Shown piece by piece: positions 1 to 6,325 of a stretch of DNA of 6,539 nt (position 1 is the stretch's first letter; each line of letters begins with the position of its first letter). Source of the stretch: an uncultured Prevotella sp. (lineage in GTDB: Bacteria; Bacteroidota; Bacteroidia; Bacteroidales; Bacteroidaceae). Location: NCBI GenBank assembly GCA_902497035.1, contig CABVDL010000121.1, positions 1-6,539 of the forward strand, written 5' to 3'. A program made the position numbers and the translations under genes. Under the pieces are notes generated by a model. That model did no database searches and was not told the origin of the DNA. It saw only the letters and a program-made list of their open reading frames with translations.

Positions 1-163
1 TCCTTTGGTCAGAAACCTAGGAAGCGGTGGATGAATCCCCGCCGTAACCCCACATGAATCCGTTTGGTTCGGTCCCGTAGTGAGTCTGTACGTGACTATT
101 TTCCAAAAACTTATTCTCGATTCAAGGATCCGCTTATGGCGAAGCCGAGGGACAGGGAAAACT
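1..163. other. Non-coding left edge, no supported gene
   Basis: No convincing gene is visible here. The short open stretches that enter from the left edge stop within about 60 bases and match no protein that I recognise. One small hairpin can be drawn at 24-42: GCGG, a bulged T, then GG pairs with CCCCGC around the loop ATGAAT. It could be the tail of a gene or element lying to the left, but nothing identifies it. I see no clear U-tract terminator for the plug-protein gene that ends at 164 on the minus strand. Confidence 0.3.
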
Positions 164-1408
164 TTATTTGGAGGGTGCAGGGGGCAGGCTCTGATACCCC
201 ACGAGCCGGTCGGTGCGCTCACCCTGTCCGCGGTAATAGACAAGGGCCTGGTAGGCGTTCTCAGTCTGATAGAACGAGCCCTCCGACGGCACGGGCTGCA
301 GCGTGTGGTCGGGCATCATTTGAAGATACTGGTAACTGTAATAGCCCTGCTTCAGGCGCACCGCACCCTCGTAGAGCTGTGTGGCGTCGTTCCACTGCAT
401 GCGGTATGCAGGCAGGAAGCGGTCGTTGGTCCAGTTGCCGTTGAGATAGATGTCATTGTTCTGTCGCGGCGCTTTCAGCCGGAAGTGGACGGTGACATAT
501 TCCGACGTGGTGTTTATTTCCACGTTGTCGGAGTTGCGTATGCAGAACGCGCCGTTGGCATCCTCGTCGTAGACGTAGCTCGGCCGCGGCTCGTCGGTCC
601 ATACCCAGGCGTGGTACTGCTGCCCGTCCCATTTCATGCTCTCCAGACCCATTGTGGTGTGGCCGACGTCGAGCATCTCGAACTTGCGGTACTCATTGCC
701 TGCGGGGAAGATGAGGTCGCGGCAGTGGGTCCACGTCAGACCGTCGCCGCGCACGTACTGGGGCTGTGCGTTGACCACGGCATTGTCCCAGCGTCCGTTC
801 TGCATGACCACGGTGTGTATCTGCGTCGCGGGGCTGGTCACGCGCAGGTTGCCGAAGTCGACCGTCATATCCACCTGCTGGTGCCGGTGGTTGATGTCGG
901 TGTCGGTGTTGCCCGTGACGCTGAGGCCCACCCTCATCGCCGGGTCGACTATCATGAAGCATGCCGTCAGCACGGGTTGGCTGCCGTCGTTCTCGTCGTA
1001 GACCGTGACGCGATAGTTGCCGCTCAGTCGGGGCGCGCACCGGTCGTTGGGCAGTGTGAACGAGTAGTGGGTGTAGAGCGAGTTGGTGTTGATGGACTGT
1101 TCGGTATCCTCAATGGTGTTGCCCGAGGCAAAGCCAGCCACATAGTCGCTCTCGAAGAGTTCCTCGGATGTTGTCCAGTCGGCCTCGCAGTGTTCGATCT
1201 TGTAGCAATAGCGGCGTACGACGTGCGACAGCTCGTCGAAGCCGATGGTCACGTATTCCCCGTTGTTCAATGTGATAACGGGCAGCCGCATCCAGTCGCC
1301 GTTGGCAATGACCTGCAACGAGGCGATGTTAGGCGCGACAATCTCGTTGCGCTGCGCGCTGGCCGTGAGCGCAAAGAAACAGAAGAGCAGTGCGGTCAGT
1401 CTGTTCAT
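164..1408 (-). CDS. Type IX secretion system plug protein (DUF5103 family)
   Basis: This encodes a 414-residue secreted protein of the DUF5103 family. In the T9SS, proteins of this family (Plug) bind the periplasmic side of the SprA outer-membrane translocon and keep its pore closed. Residues 1-18 are a typical signal peptide with a hydrophobic core, and cleavage is likely after Ala-Ser-Ala, before Gln19. Family-like segments follow: SLQV at about 30, FDEL at 57, YKIEHCEADW at 69-78, an HQQVD segment, QNGRWDN, FPAGNEYRKFE, and near the C terminus LKQGYYSYQY, EGSFYQTENAY and VYYRGQGERTDRLVGY. Length is normal for the family. The frame stays open upstream to 1495, but the ATG at 1406-1408 is preferred because it puts the signal peptide at the N terminus and lies just downstream of a TAnnTTTG promoter motif. 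No other T9SS gene is in the window. The family call rests on recalled motifs, not a search. Confidence 0.85.
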   Translation of the reverse strand: MNRLTALLFCFFALTASAQRNEIVAPNIASLQVIANGDWMRLPVITLNNGEYVTIGFDELSHVVRRYCYKIEHCEADWTTSEELFESDYVAGFASGNTIEDTEQSINTNSLYTHYSFTLPNDRCAPRLSGNYRVTVYDENDGSQPVLTACFMIVDPAMRVGLSVTGNTDTDINHRHQQVDMTVDFGNLRVTSPATQIHTVVMQNGRWDNAVVNAQPQYVRGDGLTWTHCRDLIFPAGNEYRKFEMLDVGHTTMGLESMKWDGQQYHAWVWTDEPRPSYVYDEDANGAFCIRNSDNVEINTTSEYVTVHFRLKAPRQNNDIYLNGNWTNDRFLPAYRMQWNDATQLYEGAVRLKQGYYSYQYLQMMPDHTLQPVPSEGSFYQTENAYQALVYYRGQGERTDRLVGYQSLPPAPSK

Positions 1409-1431
1409 GGGCGACAATCGTTGGTTTGCGG

Positions 1432-1439
1432 CAAAGATA
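1432..1439 (-). promoter_or_regulatory. Probable -7 promoter element of the plug-protein gene
   Basis: Read on the minus strand this is TATCTTTG, a match to the Bacteroidetes -7 consensus TAnnTTTG. It lies 23 bases upstream of the preferred ATG. A TTTG that could act as the -33 box occurs at 1464-1467 on the minus strand, but the 24-base spacer is longer than usual, so the upstream box is uncertain. The element supports the start at 1408, because the longer open frame would begin upstream of this promoter. Confidence 0.55.
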
Positions 1440-1554
1440 CGCTTTTTCACGGGTACTGCCAAGCAAATCGCGAGTTTATCTAAGGAAATCGTCATTTTGT
1501 CGCCGGAGAGGCGTTGCCTTCAGTTCTTTTTCCTGATAATTGCTGACTTTTTTC

Positions 1555-1585
1555 TTGTGGATATGTGAAAAGCGTGGTATATTTG
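1555..1585 (+). promoter_or_regulatory. Promoter of the four-helix-bundle gene
   Basis: TATATTTG at 1578-1585 is a perfect TAnnTTTG match for the primary sigma factor of Bacteroidetes. A TTG at 1555-1557 lies 20 bases upstream, which fits the -33 box. The ATG at 1606 follows 20 bases after the -7 box. The motif shows the gene has its own promoter, divergent from the plug-protein gene. Confidence 0.7.
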
Positions 1586-1605
1586 CAACAACTAAACCCT
1601 ATCCG

Positions 1606-2247
1606 ATGAGTGAGACATTGCTTGACCAGCGCGGCGACTACCACTCGCTGAAGGCATTCCGGAAAGCGGAGTGCATTTATGACATCACGTTTTACTTTGC
1701 CCATCAGTTTCTCAAGGTGGGCGACCGCACGGTGGACCAGATGGTACAGGCGGCACGGTCGGGCAAGCAGAACCTGGCCGAAGGTTATATTGACGGAGTG
1801 ACATCGTCGGAGATGATGATCAGGCTCGTCAATGTCAACCGTGCGAGTCTGCACGAGCTGCTGCTCGATTATGAGGACTATCTGCGCGAGCGCGGTCTTG
1901 AGCAATGGGGCTATGATGACCCGCGCTGTCGTCAGACGCGCGCTTTCTGTCGCCACCACCTTGACTCGGCGGTCTACCGCGAGAAGATACGCAGCCGCAG
2001 CGATGAGACCATCGCCAACATCGCCATAACGCTCATTCATCAGGAGGATGTGCTGCTCAAGGGGCTCATCGAGTGGATGAAGCGGCAGTTCCTGCAGAAC
2101 GGCGGCTTCAAGGAGCAAATGTACAGGGCAAGAGTGGAGAGAAGAGGGTATGAAGGCCGTCGGAGATATGGGGGGCATGGGTCTGATGGGGTGAATGGGT
2201 CGAATGGGTCTGGTGGGGGGAACCCATCAACCCCATCAACCCCATAG
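1606..2247 (+). CDS. Four-helix-bundle protein (S23/Avd-like) with suffix domain and repeat-encoded tail
   Basis: A 213-residue protein of the four-helix-bundle family that includes proteins encoded in 23S rRNA intervening sequences and Avd-like accessory proteins of diversity-generating retroelements. The family signature QMVQAARSGKQNLAEG is at 45-60, followed by NVNRASLHELLLDYEDYL at 76-93. The second half, about 94-185, resembles the 'suffix' extension found in many Bacteroidetes members. It looks cytoplasmic: there is no signal peptide or membrane segment. The cellular role of stand-alone members is unknown to me, and nucleic-acid binding is only a guess from the Avd relatives. The last 25 residues (189-213) are low-complexity Gly/Ser/Asn then Ser-Thr-Pro, written entirely by the minisatellite array that overlaps the 3' end. 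The frame is open upstream to 1540, but ATG 1606 is chosen because it follows the promoter at the right distance and the upstream codons overlap that promoter. No reverse transcriptase, rRNA or transposase gene lies nearby. Confidence 0.82.
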   Translation: MSETLLDQRGDYHSLKAFRKAECIYDITFYFAHQFLKVGDRTVDQMVQAARSGKQNLAEGYIDGVTSSEMMIRLVNVNRASLHELLLDYEDYLRERGLEQWGYDDPRCRQTRAFCRHHLDSAVYREKIRSRSDETIANIAITLIHQEDVLLKGLIEWMKRQFLQNGGFKEQMYRARVERRGYEGRRRYGGHGSDGVNGSNGSGGGNPSTPSTP

Positions 2248-2290
2248 ACCCCATTAACCCCATAGACCCCATCCCCATCCCTCCTCCCCC
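2169..2290. repeat. Inverted G-rich/C-rich minisatellite, 9-nt period
   Basis: The left arm is G-rich with units ATGGGTCTG (2177-2185), ATGGGGTGA (2186-2194), ATGGGTCGA (2195-2203) and ATGGGTCTG (2204-2212), then GTGGGGGGA. The right arm is C-rich with CCCATCAAC twice (2223-2240), CCCATAGAC (2241), CCCATTAAC (2250), CCCATAGAC (2259), then shorter CCCATC-type runs up to CTCCTCCCCC. The cores ATGGG and CCCAT recur every 9 nt in both arms, so the arms pair core to core around a loop at about 2218-2222, with mismatches in the variable bases. The left arm and the first two right-arm units are inside the four-helix-bundle gene, and the third right-arm unit gives its TAG stop. Confidence 0.85.
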
Positions 2291-2294
2291 ACAC

Positions 2295-2327
2295 AAAAAA
2301 TCCCGCAGGCCGTGAGGCCTGCGGGAT
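2295..2327 (-). terminator. Rho-independent terminator of pgk
   Basis: A perfect 12-bp stem (2300-2311 with 2316-2327; core CCCGCAGGCC) closes on a GTGA loop. Read on the minus strand, the stem is followed by a run of six T (2295-2300), the classic intrinsic terminator layout. It sits about 30 bases past the pgk stop. On the plus strand no T-run follows the stem, so it is a poorer terminator for the four-helix-bundle transcript. Confidence 0.88.
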
Positions 2328-2355
2328 AGATAATGACTAAATGCCGTCGCAGTGA

Positions 2356-3609
2356 TTACTCACCCTTGATGGCAGCCACGCCGGGCAGCACCTTACCCTC
2401 GATGGCCTCGAGCATGGCGCCGCCGCCGGTAGAGACGTAGCTCACCTTGTCGGCCAGGCCGAACTTGTTGATGGCAGCCACGGAGTCGCCGCCGCCAACG
2501 AGCGAGTAGGCGCCGTTCTCCTGAGTGGCCTGGGCAACGGCCTTGGCGATGGAGCCTGTGCCGTGGGCGAAGTTCTCAAACTCGAACACGCCTACAGGAC
2601 CGTTCCACAGAATGGTCTTTGAGTTCATGATGATGTCCTTCCAGATGGCGACACTCTCGTAGGAGGCGTCCATGCCTTCCCATCCCTCGGGGATGCTGTA
2701 GATGGGATATACGGCGCGGGGAGCGTCGTTGGAGAAGTCCTTGGCGCAGAGCGTAGCCACGGAGAGGCTGATGTTCACGCCCTTTTCCTTGGCCTCCTTC
2801 AGCACTTCGAGCGCCTCGGGGATGAGGTCGTCCTCGTGCAGGGAGTTGCCAATCTCGCCGCCCTGGGCCTTGACGAATGTGTAGCCCATGCCGCCGCCGA
2901 TGATGAGGTTATCGACTTTGTCGAGCAGGTTCTTGATGACGCCGAGCTTCGAGCTGACCTTTGAGCCGCCGATAATGGCGGTGAAGGGGTGCTGGGCATT
3001 CTTCAGCACGTTGTCGATGGCCTTCACCTCTTTCTCCATGAGGTAGCCGAGCATCTTGCTGTCCTTGTCGAAGAAGTCAGCGATGACGGCGGTGGAGGCG
3101 TGCTTGCGGTGAGCGGTGCCGAAGGCGTCGTTCACATACACGTCGGCATAGCTGGCGAGCTTCTTGGCGAAGGCTTTCTGGCTGTCCTTCATGGCAGCCT
3201 TGGCGGCGTCGTATTCGGGCGTGCCCTTCTCCACGCCGACGGGCTTGCCCTCCTCCTCGGGATAGAAACGGAGGTTCTCAAGCAGCAGGGCCTCACCCGG
3301 CTTCAGGGCAGCAGCCTCGGCGTCGGCCTTGGCGCAGTCGGGGGCGAACTTCACCTCCACGCCCAGGCGCTCAGACACGTTGGGCACAATCTGCTTCAGG
3401 CTCAGCTTCGGGTTGACCTTGCCCTTGGGCTTGCCCATGTGGCTCATCATGATGACGGAGCCGCCATCAGCCAAAATCTTCTTCAGCGTGGGCAGGGCAC
3501 CGCGGATACGGGTGTCGTCGGTCACGTGGCCATTCTCGTCCAATGGCACATTGAAATCTACACGAACGATTGCCTTTTTGCCGGCAAAGTTGAATTCATC
3601 GATTGTCAT
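2356..3609 (-). CDS. pgk: Phosphoglycerate kinase
   Basis: This 417-residue cytoplasmic glycolytic enzyme transfers the phosphate of 1,3-bisphosphoglycerate to ADP, giving 3-phosphoglycerate and ATP, and runs in reverse in gluconeogenesis. The N-terminal substrate-binding domain shows RVDFNVP at 16-22, DDTRIR at 31-36, SHMGKPKG at 56-63, LLLENLRFYPEEEGK and YVNDAFGTAHRKHAST. The C-terminal nucleotide-binding domain shows IIGGSKVSSKLGVI, IGGGMGYTF, ILWNGPVGVFEFENFAHGT, GGGDSVAAINKFG and a terminal STGGGAMLEAIEGKVLPGV. The gene is complete with no missing catalytic segment. It is slightly longer than the roughly 390-residue E. coli type because of extra residues after the ENLRF motif, as I recall for Bacteroidetes enzymes. 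The ATG at 3607-3609 starts directly before the conserved N-terminal strand. It is a single-gene unit with its own promoter and terminator, convergent with the four-helix-bundle gene and divergent from miaA. Confidence 0.98.
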   Translation of the reverse strand: MTIDEFNFAGKKAIVRVDFNVPLDENGHVTDDTRIRGALPTLKKILADGGSVIMMSHMGKPKGKVNPKLSLKQIVPNVSERLGVEVKFAPDCAKADAEAAALKPGEALLLENLRFYPEEEGKPVGVEKGTPEYDAAKAAMKDSQKAFAKKLASYADVYVNDAFGTAHRKHASTAVIADFFDKDSKMLGYLMEKEVKAIDNVLKNAQHPFTAIIGGSKVSSKLGVIKNLLDKVDNLIIGGGMGYTFVKAQGGEIGNSLHEDDLIPEALEVLKEAKEKGVNISLSVATLCAKDFSNDAPRAVYPIYSIPEGWEGMDASYESVAIWKDIIMNSKTILWNGPVGVFEFENFAHGTGSIAKAVAQATQENGAYSLVGGGDSVAAINKFGLADKVSYVSTGGGAMLEAIEGKVLPGVAAIKGE

Positions 3610-3655
3610 GTTAACTTAATGTTTTATTGTTGATTAAATATGGTTTCCCGAATTG

Positions 3656-3683
3656 CAAAATTACGAAAAAGATGGTAAACAAA
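3656..3683 (-). promoter_or_regulatory. Probable pgk promoter
   Basis: On the minus strand TAATTTTG (3656-3663) matches TAnnTTTG. A TTTG at 3680-3683 is a possible -33 box, though its 16-base spacer is shorter than usual. The -7 box is 46 bases upstream of the pgk ATG, leaving a short AT-rich leader without a clear Shine-Dalgarno sequence, as is common in this phylum. Confidence 0.55.
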
Positions 3684-3737
3684 TGAAGCGCAGGCTACTT
3701 TTTTGTTTTTTTCAATGATGGTGACAATTTAATTACG

Positions 3738-3745
3738 TATATTTG
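3738..3745 (+). promoter_or_regulatory. miaA -7 promoter element
   Basis: TATATTTG is a perfect Bacteroidetes -7 box, 21 bases before the miaA ATG at 3767. No good -33 TTTG lies at the usual distance; the nearest, at 3702-3705, is too far. The element overlaps the first codons of the extended open frame that begins at TTG 3743, which argues against that start. Confidence 0.6.
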
Positions 3746-3766
3746 CCGACAAAAAAGGGAAAGCTC

Positions 3767-4684
3767 ATGCAGACAATGATTACCATCTTAGGGCCTACGG
3801 CCAGCGGCAAGACCGCGCTGGCGGCCCGTCTGGCCCATGAGGTAGGCGGCGAGATTATCAGTGCCGACTCTCGCCAGGTGTACCGTGGCATGGACATCGG
3901 CACGGGAAAGGACCTGGACGACTATGTCGTTGACGGGCAGCCGGTGCCTTACCATCTCATTGACATCGCCGAGCCAGGCACGAAATACAACCTCTTCCAG
4001 TACCAGCACGACTTCCACGAGGCCTATGGCGACATTGTGCGCCGCTGCCGCGTGCCGGTGCTTTGCGGCGGCACGGGCCTGTATATCGAGGCCGTGCTAA
4101 AGGGCTACGCGCTCTCGCCCGTGCCGCAGAACGCGGAGCTCAGGAGCGCCCTTGAGGGCAAGTCGCTCGACGAGCTGACGGCGATGCTCGTCAGCCTGAA
4201 GCGGCAGACAGGGTCGGCAATGCACAACACAACTGATGTAGACTCCTGCCAGCGTGCCATACGCGCCATCGAGATAGAGACCTACAACCTGGAGCATCCC
4301 ACCGCGCTCAGGGCCATGCCCCCGGTGGAGTCGACCGTCATAGGCGTGTCCGTCGACCGTGAGGAGCGCCGCCGGAGGATTACGGCGCGCCTCAGGCAGC
4401 GCCTCGACCATGGCATGGTGGAGGAGATACGCGGACTGATTGACCGTGGCGTGAGGCCCGACGACCTTATCTATTACGGACTGGAATACAAGTACGTGAC
4501 GGAGTATGTCATCGGCCGGCTGTCGTACGACGAGATGTTCCGGCAGCTGGAGATTGCCATCCACCAGTTTGCCAAGCGCCAGATGACGTGGTTCCGGGGA
4601 ATGGAGCGGCGCGGCACCAAAATCAACTGGATTGACGGCAGCCTGCCCATGGAGGACAAGGTGCGGGCCGTGATGCAAATGTAA
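3767..4684 (+). CDS. miaA: tRNA dimethylallyltransferase MiaA
   Basis: This 305-residue cytoplasmic enzyme transfers a dimethylallyl group from dimethylallyl diphosphate to N6 of adenosine 37 in tRNAs that read UNN codons, the first step towards ms2i6A. Visible motifs are the P-loop GPTASGKT at 9-16, DSRQVYRGMDIGTGK at 34-48, YHLIDIAEPGTKYNLF, VPVLCGGTGLYIEAVLKGY, DVDSCQRAIRAIEIE and the C-terminal QFAKRQMTWFRG. Length is near the usual 300-316. The segment LIYYGLEYKYVTEYVIG replaces the common AIGYKE-type motif, and GTGK replaces GTAK. This suggests the second, divergent MiaA type that some Bacteroidetes carry beside a canonical copy; that subtype is an inference. ATG 3767 is chosen because it directly precedes the beta strand leading into the P-loop and lies downstream of the promoter; ATG 3776 is possible. 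It has its own promoter, divergent from pgk, and ends 43 bases from the convergent SIMPL gene. Confidence 0.95.
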   Translation: MQTMITILGPTASGKTALAARLAHEVGGEIISADSRQVYRGMDIGTGKDLDDYVVDGQPVPYHLIDIAEPGTKYNLFQYQHDFHEAYGDIVRRCRVPVLCGGTGLYIEAVLKGYALSPVPQNAELRSALEGKSLDELTAMLVSLKRQTGSAMHNTTDVDSCQRAIRAIEIETYNLEHPTALRAMPPVESTVIGVSVDREERRRRITARLRQRLDHGMVEEIRGLIDRGVRPDDLIYYGLEYKYVTEYVIGRLSYDEMFRQLEIAIHQFAKRQMTWFRGMERRGTKINWIDGSLPMEDKVRAVMQM

Positions 4685-4727
4685 TTAAGGCGCGGAGCGT
4701 GCCTGCCGTCCGCCAGTACCGCTTATG

Positions 4728-5429
4728 CTAATCCTTCAGCGAGTACGTCACCGTTGTCACCACCCGCACGCGCTTGATCCACGGCGTGTTGTCGTCGCGG
4801 TTGTCGATGGAGAACTGTCCCTGGTCGGCCGACACGATCTTGTTGAGCTTCGACTGGCTGTTCTTGGCAAACTGCTCGGCGGTTTGCTGCGCGTTGTTGA
4901 TGGCCTCGGTCATCATTGCCGGCTTCATCTGCTTGAACGATGCCAGTTCGTAGCTGATGTTGGTGTTGTAGTCGGCCGCCACGATGGCCACGCCCTGCTT
5001 GAGCAGCTCGCCCTGGCGGGCGATGATGGTGCGTATGCGGTCCACGTTCTTCGATGTCACGGTGATGATGACCGAGATATTGTAGCGGTAGGGCGACTGG
5101 TTGCTGCTGTACTGCTCGGCCGACATATCGATGACTTTCGGCGCGTCGACGCTGATCTCGCTCTCCTTCACGCCGTTCTGCAGAAGGAACTGTTTGATGG
5201 TCCGCTGTTTTGACTCGATGCGCTGGTAGAGCTCCGGCAGGTCGTTGCCCAGTTCTTTCGACACGATGGGCCACGTCACCTTGTCCGCCTTCACCTCGCG
5301 CTCGGCGAGGCCTTTCACCGTCACCTTGCGGTCTTTCTCCGTGAAGTTGTCCATGCCCCCTTTCATGCAGAGACCTAAGAGCAGCAGGCCGAAGGCCACG
5401 ATGGCTGCTGAGATGATGTTCGATTTCAT
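4728..5429 (-). CDS. SIMPL domain (DUF541) membrane-anchored protein
   Basis: A 233-residue protein with one N-terminal hydrophobic segment at about 5-22 (IISAAIVAFGLLLLGLCM), either an uncleaved membrane anchor or a signal peptide, followed by a SIMPL domain at about 36-230. Family-like features are VTVKGLAEREVKADKVTW at 36-53, a middle ESEISVDAPKVID segment, a strand reading YRYNISVIITVTSKNVDRI, a helix AINNAQQTAEQFAK, and a final RVRVVTTVTYSLKD strand. SIMPL proteins face the periplasm or cell exterior. Their roles are poorly defined; the name comes from a mouse signalling protein, and bacterial members have been linked to oxidative stress and outer-membrane functions. The ATG at 5427-5429 directly precedes the hydrophobic segment and follows an A-rich leader (AAACAAACGAC). 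I see no TAnnTTTG box upstream. It converges on miaA and has no operon partner. Confidence 0.88.
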   Translation of the reverse strand: MKSNIISAAIVAFGLLLLGLCMKGGMDNFTEKDRKVTVKGLAEREVKADKVTWPIVSKELGNDLPELYQRIESKQRTIKQFLLQNGVKESEISVDAPKVIDMSAEQYSSNQSPYRYNISVIITVTSKNVDRIRTIIARQGELLKQGVAIVAADYNTNISYELASFKQMKPAMMTEAINNAQQTAEQFAKNSQSKLNKIVSADQGQFSIDNRDDNTPWIKRVRVVTTVTYSLKD

Positions 5430-5582
5430 AGTCGTTTGTTTGAGTTAAAGTGATTGTTCCACGGTGCTTCTGCCCGCCGTTTGAATACATAACGAATGAG
5501 TGAGGTGAATGTTACACGTTAGGTATAGGAAAAATATTTTTAAATTCCGTGCAAGGTTTTACCCGGTTTCCCATTTATTCAA

Positions 5583-5590
5583 TAAATTTG
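5583..5590 (+). promoter_or_regulatory. Probable promoter of the lipoprotein gene
   Basis: TAAATTTG matches the TAnnTTTG -7 box, 41 bases before the ATG at 5632. A T-run at 5557-5560 is a weak -33 candidate, 22 bases upstream. The AT-rich stretch 5520-5631 contrasts with the GC-rich genes on either side, as expected for a promoter and leader. The leader just before the ATG is A-rich (ATATAAACAAACA) with no Shine-Dalgarno site. Confidence 0.55.
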
Positions 5591-5631
5591 CATGCCAACC
5601 AAGCAAGAATTCAATAACATATAAACAAACA

Positions 5632-6282
5632 ATGAAACACTTGAGATTTATTTTTCCCCTCATGCTGTGCTGCATCGTGGCCGGTCTGATGACATCGTGC
5701 CTTAACGACGACAACGACGACAATGGTCTGACCTATGAGCAGCGCCTTCAGGCTTTCCAGACGGTGCGCGGCAACTATTCCGGCAAGGCCATCTGCTACA
5801 ACCGCGCCTATTCCGGAATCTCCGCGCCCACGGCTAAGGACATCGACTCCACCGATGTACACTTCTCCATGCTCACCGACTCCACGGCGCGCGTCTTCGA
5901 CTTCCCGCTCTCCGCCGTCGCCAACCAGGTGAAGGACGACGAGCTGGCCAACGCACTGCTCACGGCCTCGCCGGCATACGTGCAGCTCGATATGGTAACA
6001 CAATATAATAGTGTGTCGCCCGTCATGTGCCTGATTGGCGTCAAGCCCGTCACCTTGTCGCTCAACTATGGTGGCAGCGCGCATCAGGTGGAGATAGGCT
6101 TCAGCTACGGCTATATCGGCTACCGCTATTATGTCTCCTCTGGCGTTTACGATGCCGACAAGGGGAAGTTCAACATCCGTTTGCTGTTGGGCGGCATCAA
6201 GGTCGATGGCAATGATGTGAGCAGCTCGGCGCTGTTCAACGACAGTGCCCACGGCGTCATTCTCATAGAGGGACACAGGTAG
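5632..6282 (+). CDS. Putative surface lipoprotein, DUF4840-like
   Basis: A 216-residue lipoprotein. Residues 1-22 form a signal peptide ending in a lipobox, LMTSC, so Cys23 would be lipidated after cleavage by signal peptidase II. Directly after it comes LNDDNDDN, an acidic patch like the lipoprotein export signal that sends Bacteroidetes lipoproteins to the outer face of the outer membrane. A helix-like stretch (YEQRLQAFQTVRG, about 36-48) leads into the start of a beta-rich body, GNYSGKAICYN. Later segments are DSTARVFDFPLSAVANQV, an SPAYVQLDMVTQY region and a Gly/Tyr-rich stretch. The layout and motifs resemble DUF4840, known mainly from Prevotella and relatives, whose function is unknown. 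The frame is open back to 5509, but ATG 5632 puts the signal peptide at the N terminus and follows the promoter. Lipoprotein status is firm; the family name is from memory. Confidence 0.8.
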   Translation: MKHLRFIFPLMLCCIVAGLMTSCLNDDNDDNGLTYEQRLQAFQTVRGNYSGKAICYNRAYSGISAPTAKDIDSTDVHFSMLTDSTARVFDFPLSAVANQVKDDELANALLTASPAYVQLDMVTQYNSVSPVMCLIGVKPVTLSLNYGGSAHQVEIGFSYGYIGYRYYVSSGVYDADKGKFNIRLLLGGIKVDGNDVSSSALFNDSAHGVILIEGHR

Positions 6283-6295
6283 GCCCCAAAAGGGC
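6283..6295. repeat. Short hairpin at the lipoprotein gene stop
   Basis: GCCC pairs with GGGC (6283-6286 with 6292-6295) around a CAAAA loop right after the stop codon. No T-run follows, so it is at most a weak transcript-end structure. Confidence 0.3.
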
Positions 6296-6325
6296 TGCCC
6301 TCAGCGGCTCGTGCGAGCAGGAGGA

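Noticed and set aside
80..1483. Long plus-strand open frame (467 codons) opposite the plug gene
   Set aside because: Its translation has no recognisable family motifs and is rich in Val, His and Arg as expected for an antisense shadow of a GC-rich gene. The minus strand has a signal peptide, family motifs and a promoter.
2169..2290. CRISPR array
   Set aside because: Units are 9 nt with no spacers of 30 or more bases between identical repeats, and no cas gene is nearby.
1606..2290. Diversity-generating retroelement
   Set aside because: The Avd-like protein alone is not enough: there is no reverse transcriptase, no template/variable repeat pair and no C-type lectin target in the window.
2108..2296. 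Minus-strand frame with Met-Gly-Ser repeats across the array
   Set aside because: The repeated peptide only reflects the 9-nt repeat read in reverse; there is no start context or conserved domain.
2989..3633. Plus-strand open frame of 214 codons opposite pgk
   Set aside because: It is the antisense shadow of a clearly intact phosphoglycerate kinase gene and has a Leu/Val/His-biased composition with no motifs.
4685..4727. Bidirectional terminator between miaA and the SIMPL gene
   Set aside because: Only a 6-bp stem with a wobble pair (GGCGCG/CGTGCC) can be drawn, with no T-run on either strand.
5611..6276. Minus-strand open frame of 221 codons opposite the lipoprotein gene
   Set aside because: The plus strand has a lipobox signal peptide, acidic export signal and promoter; the minus frame is a compositional shadow.
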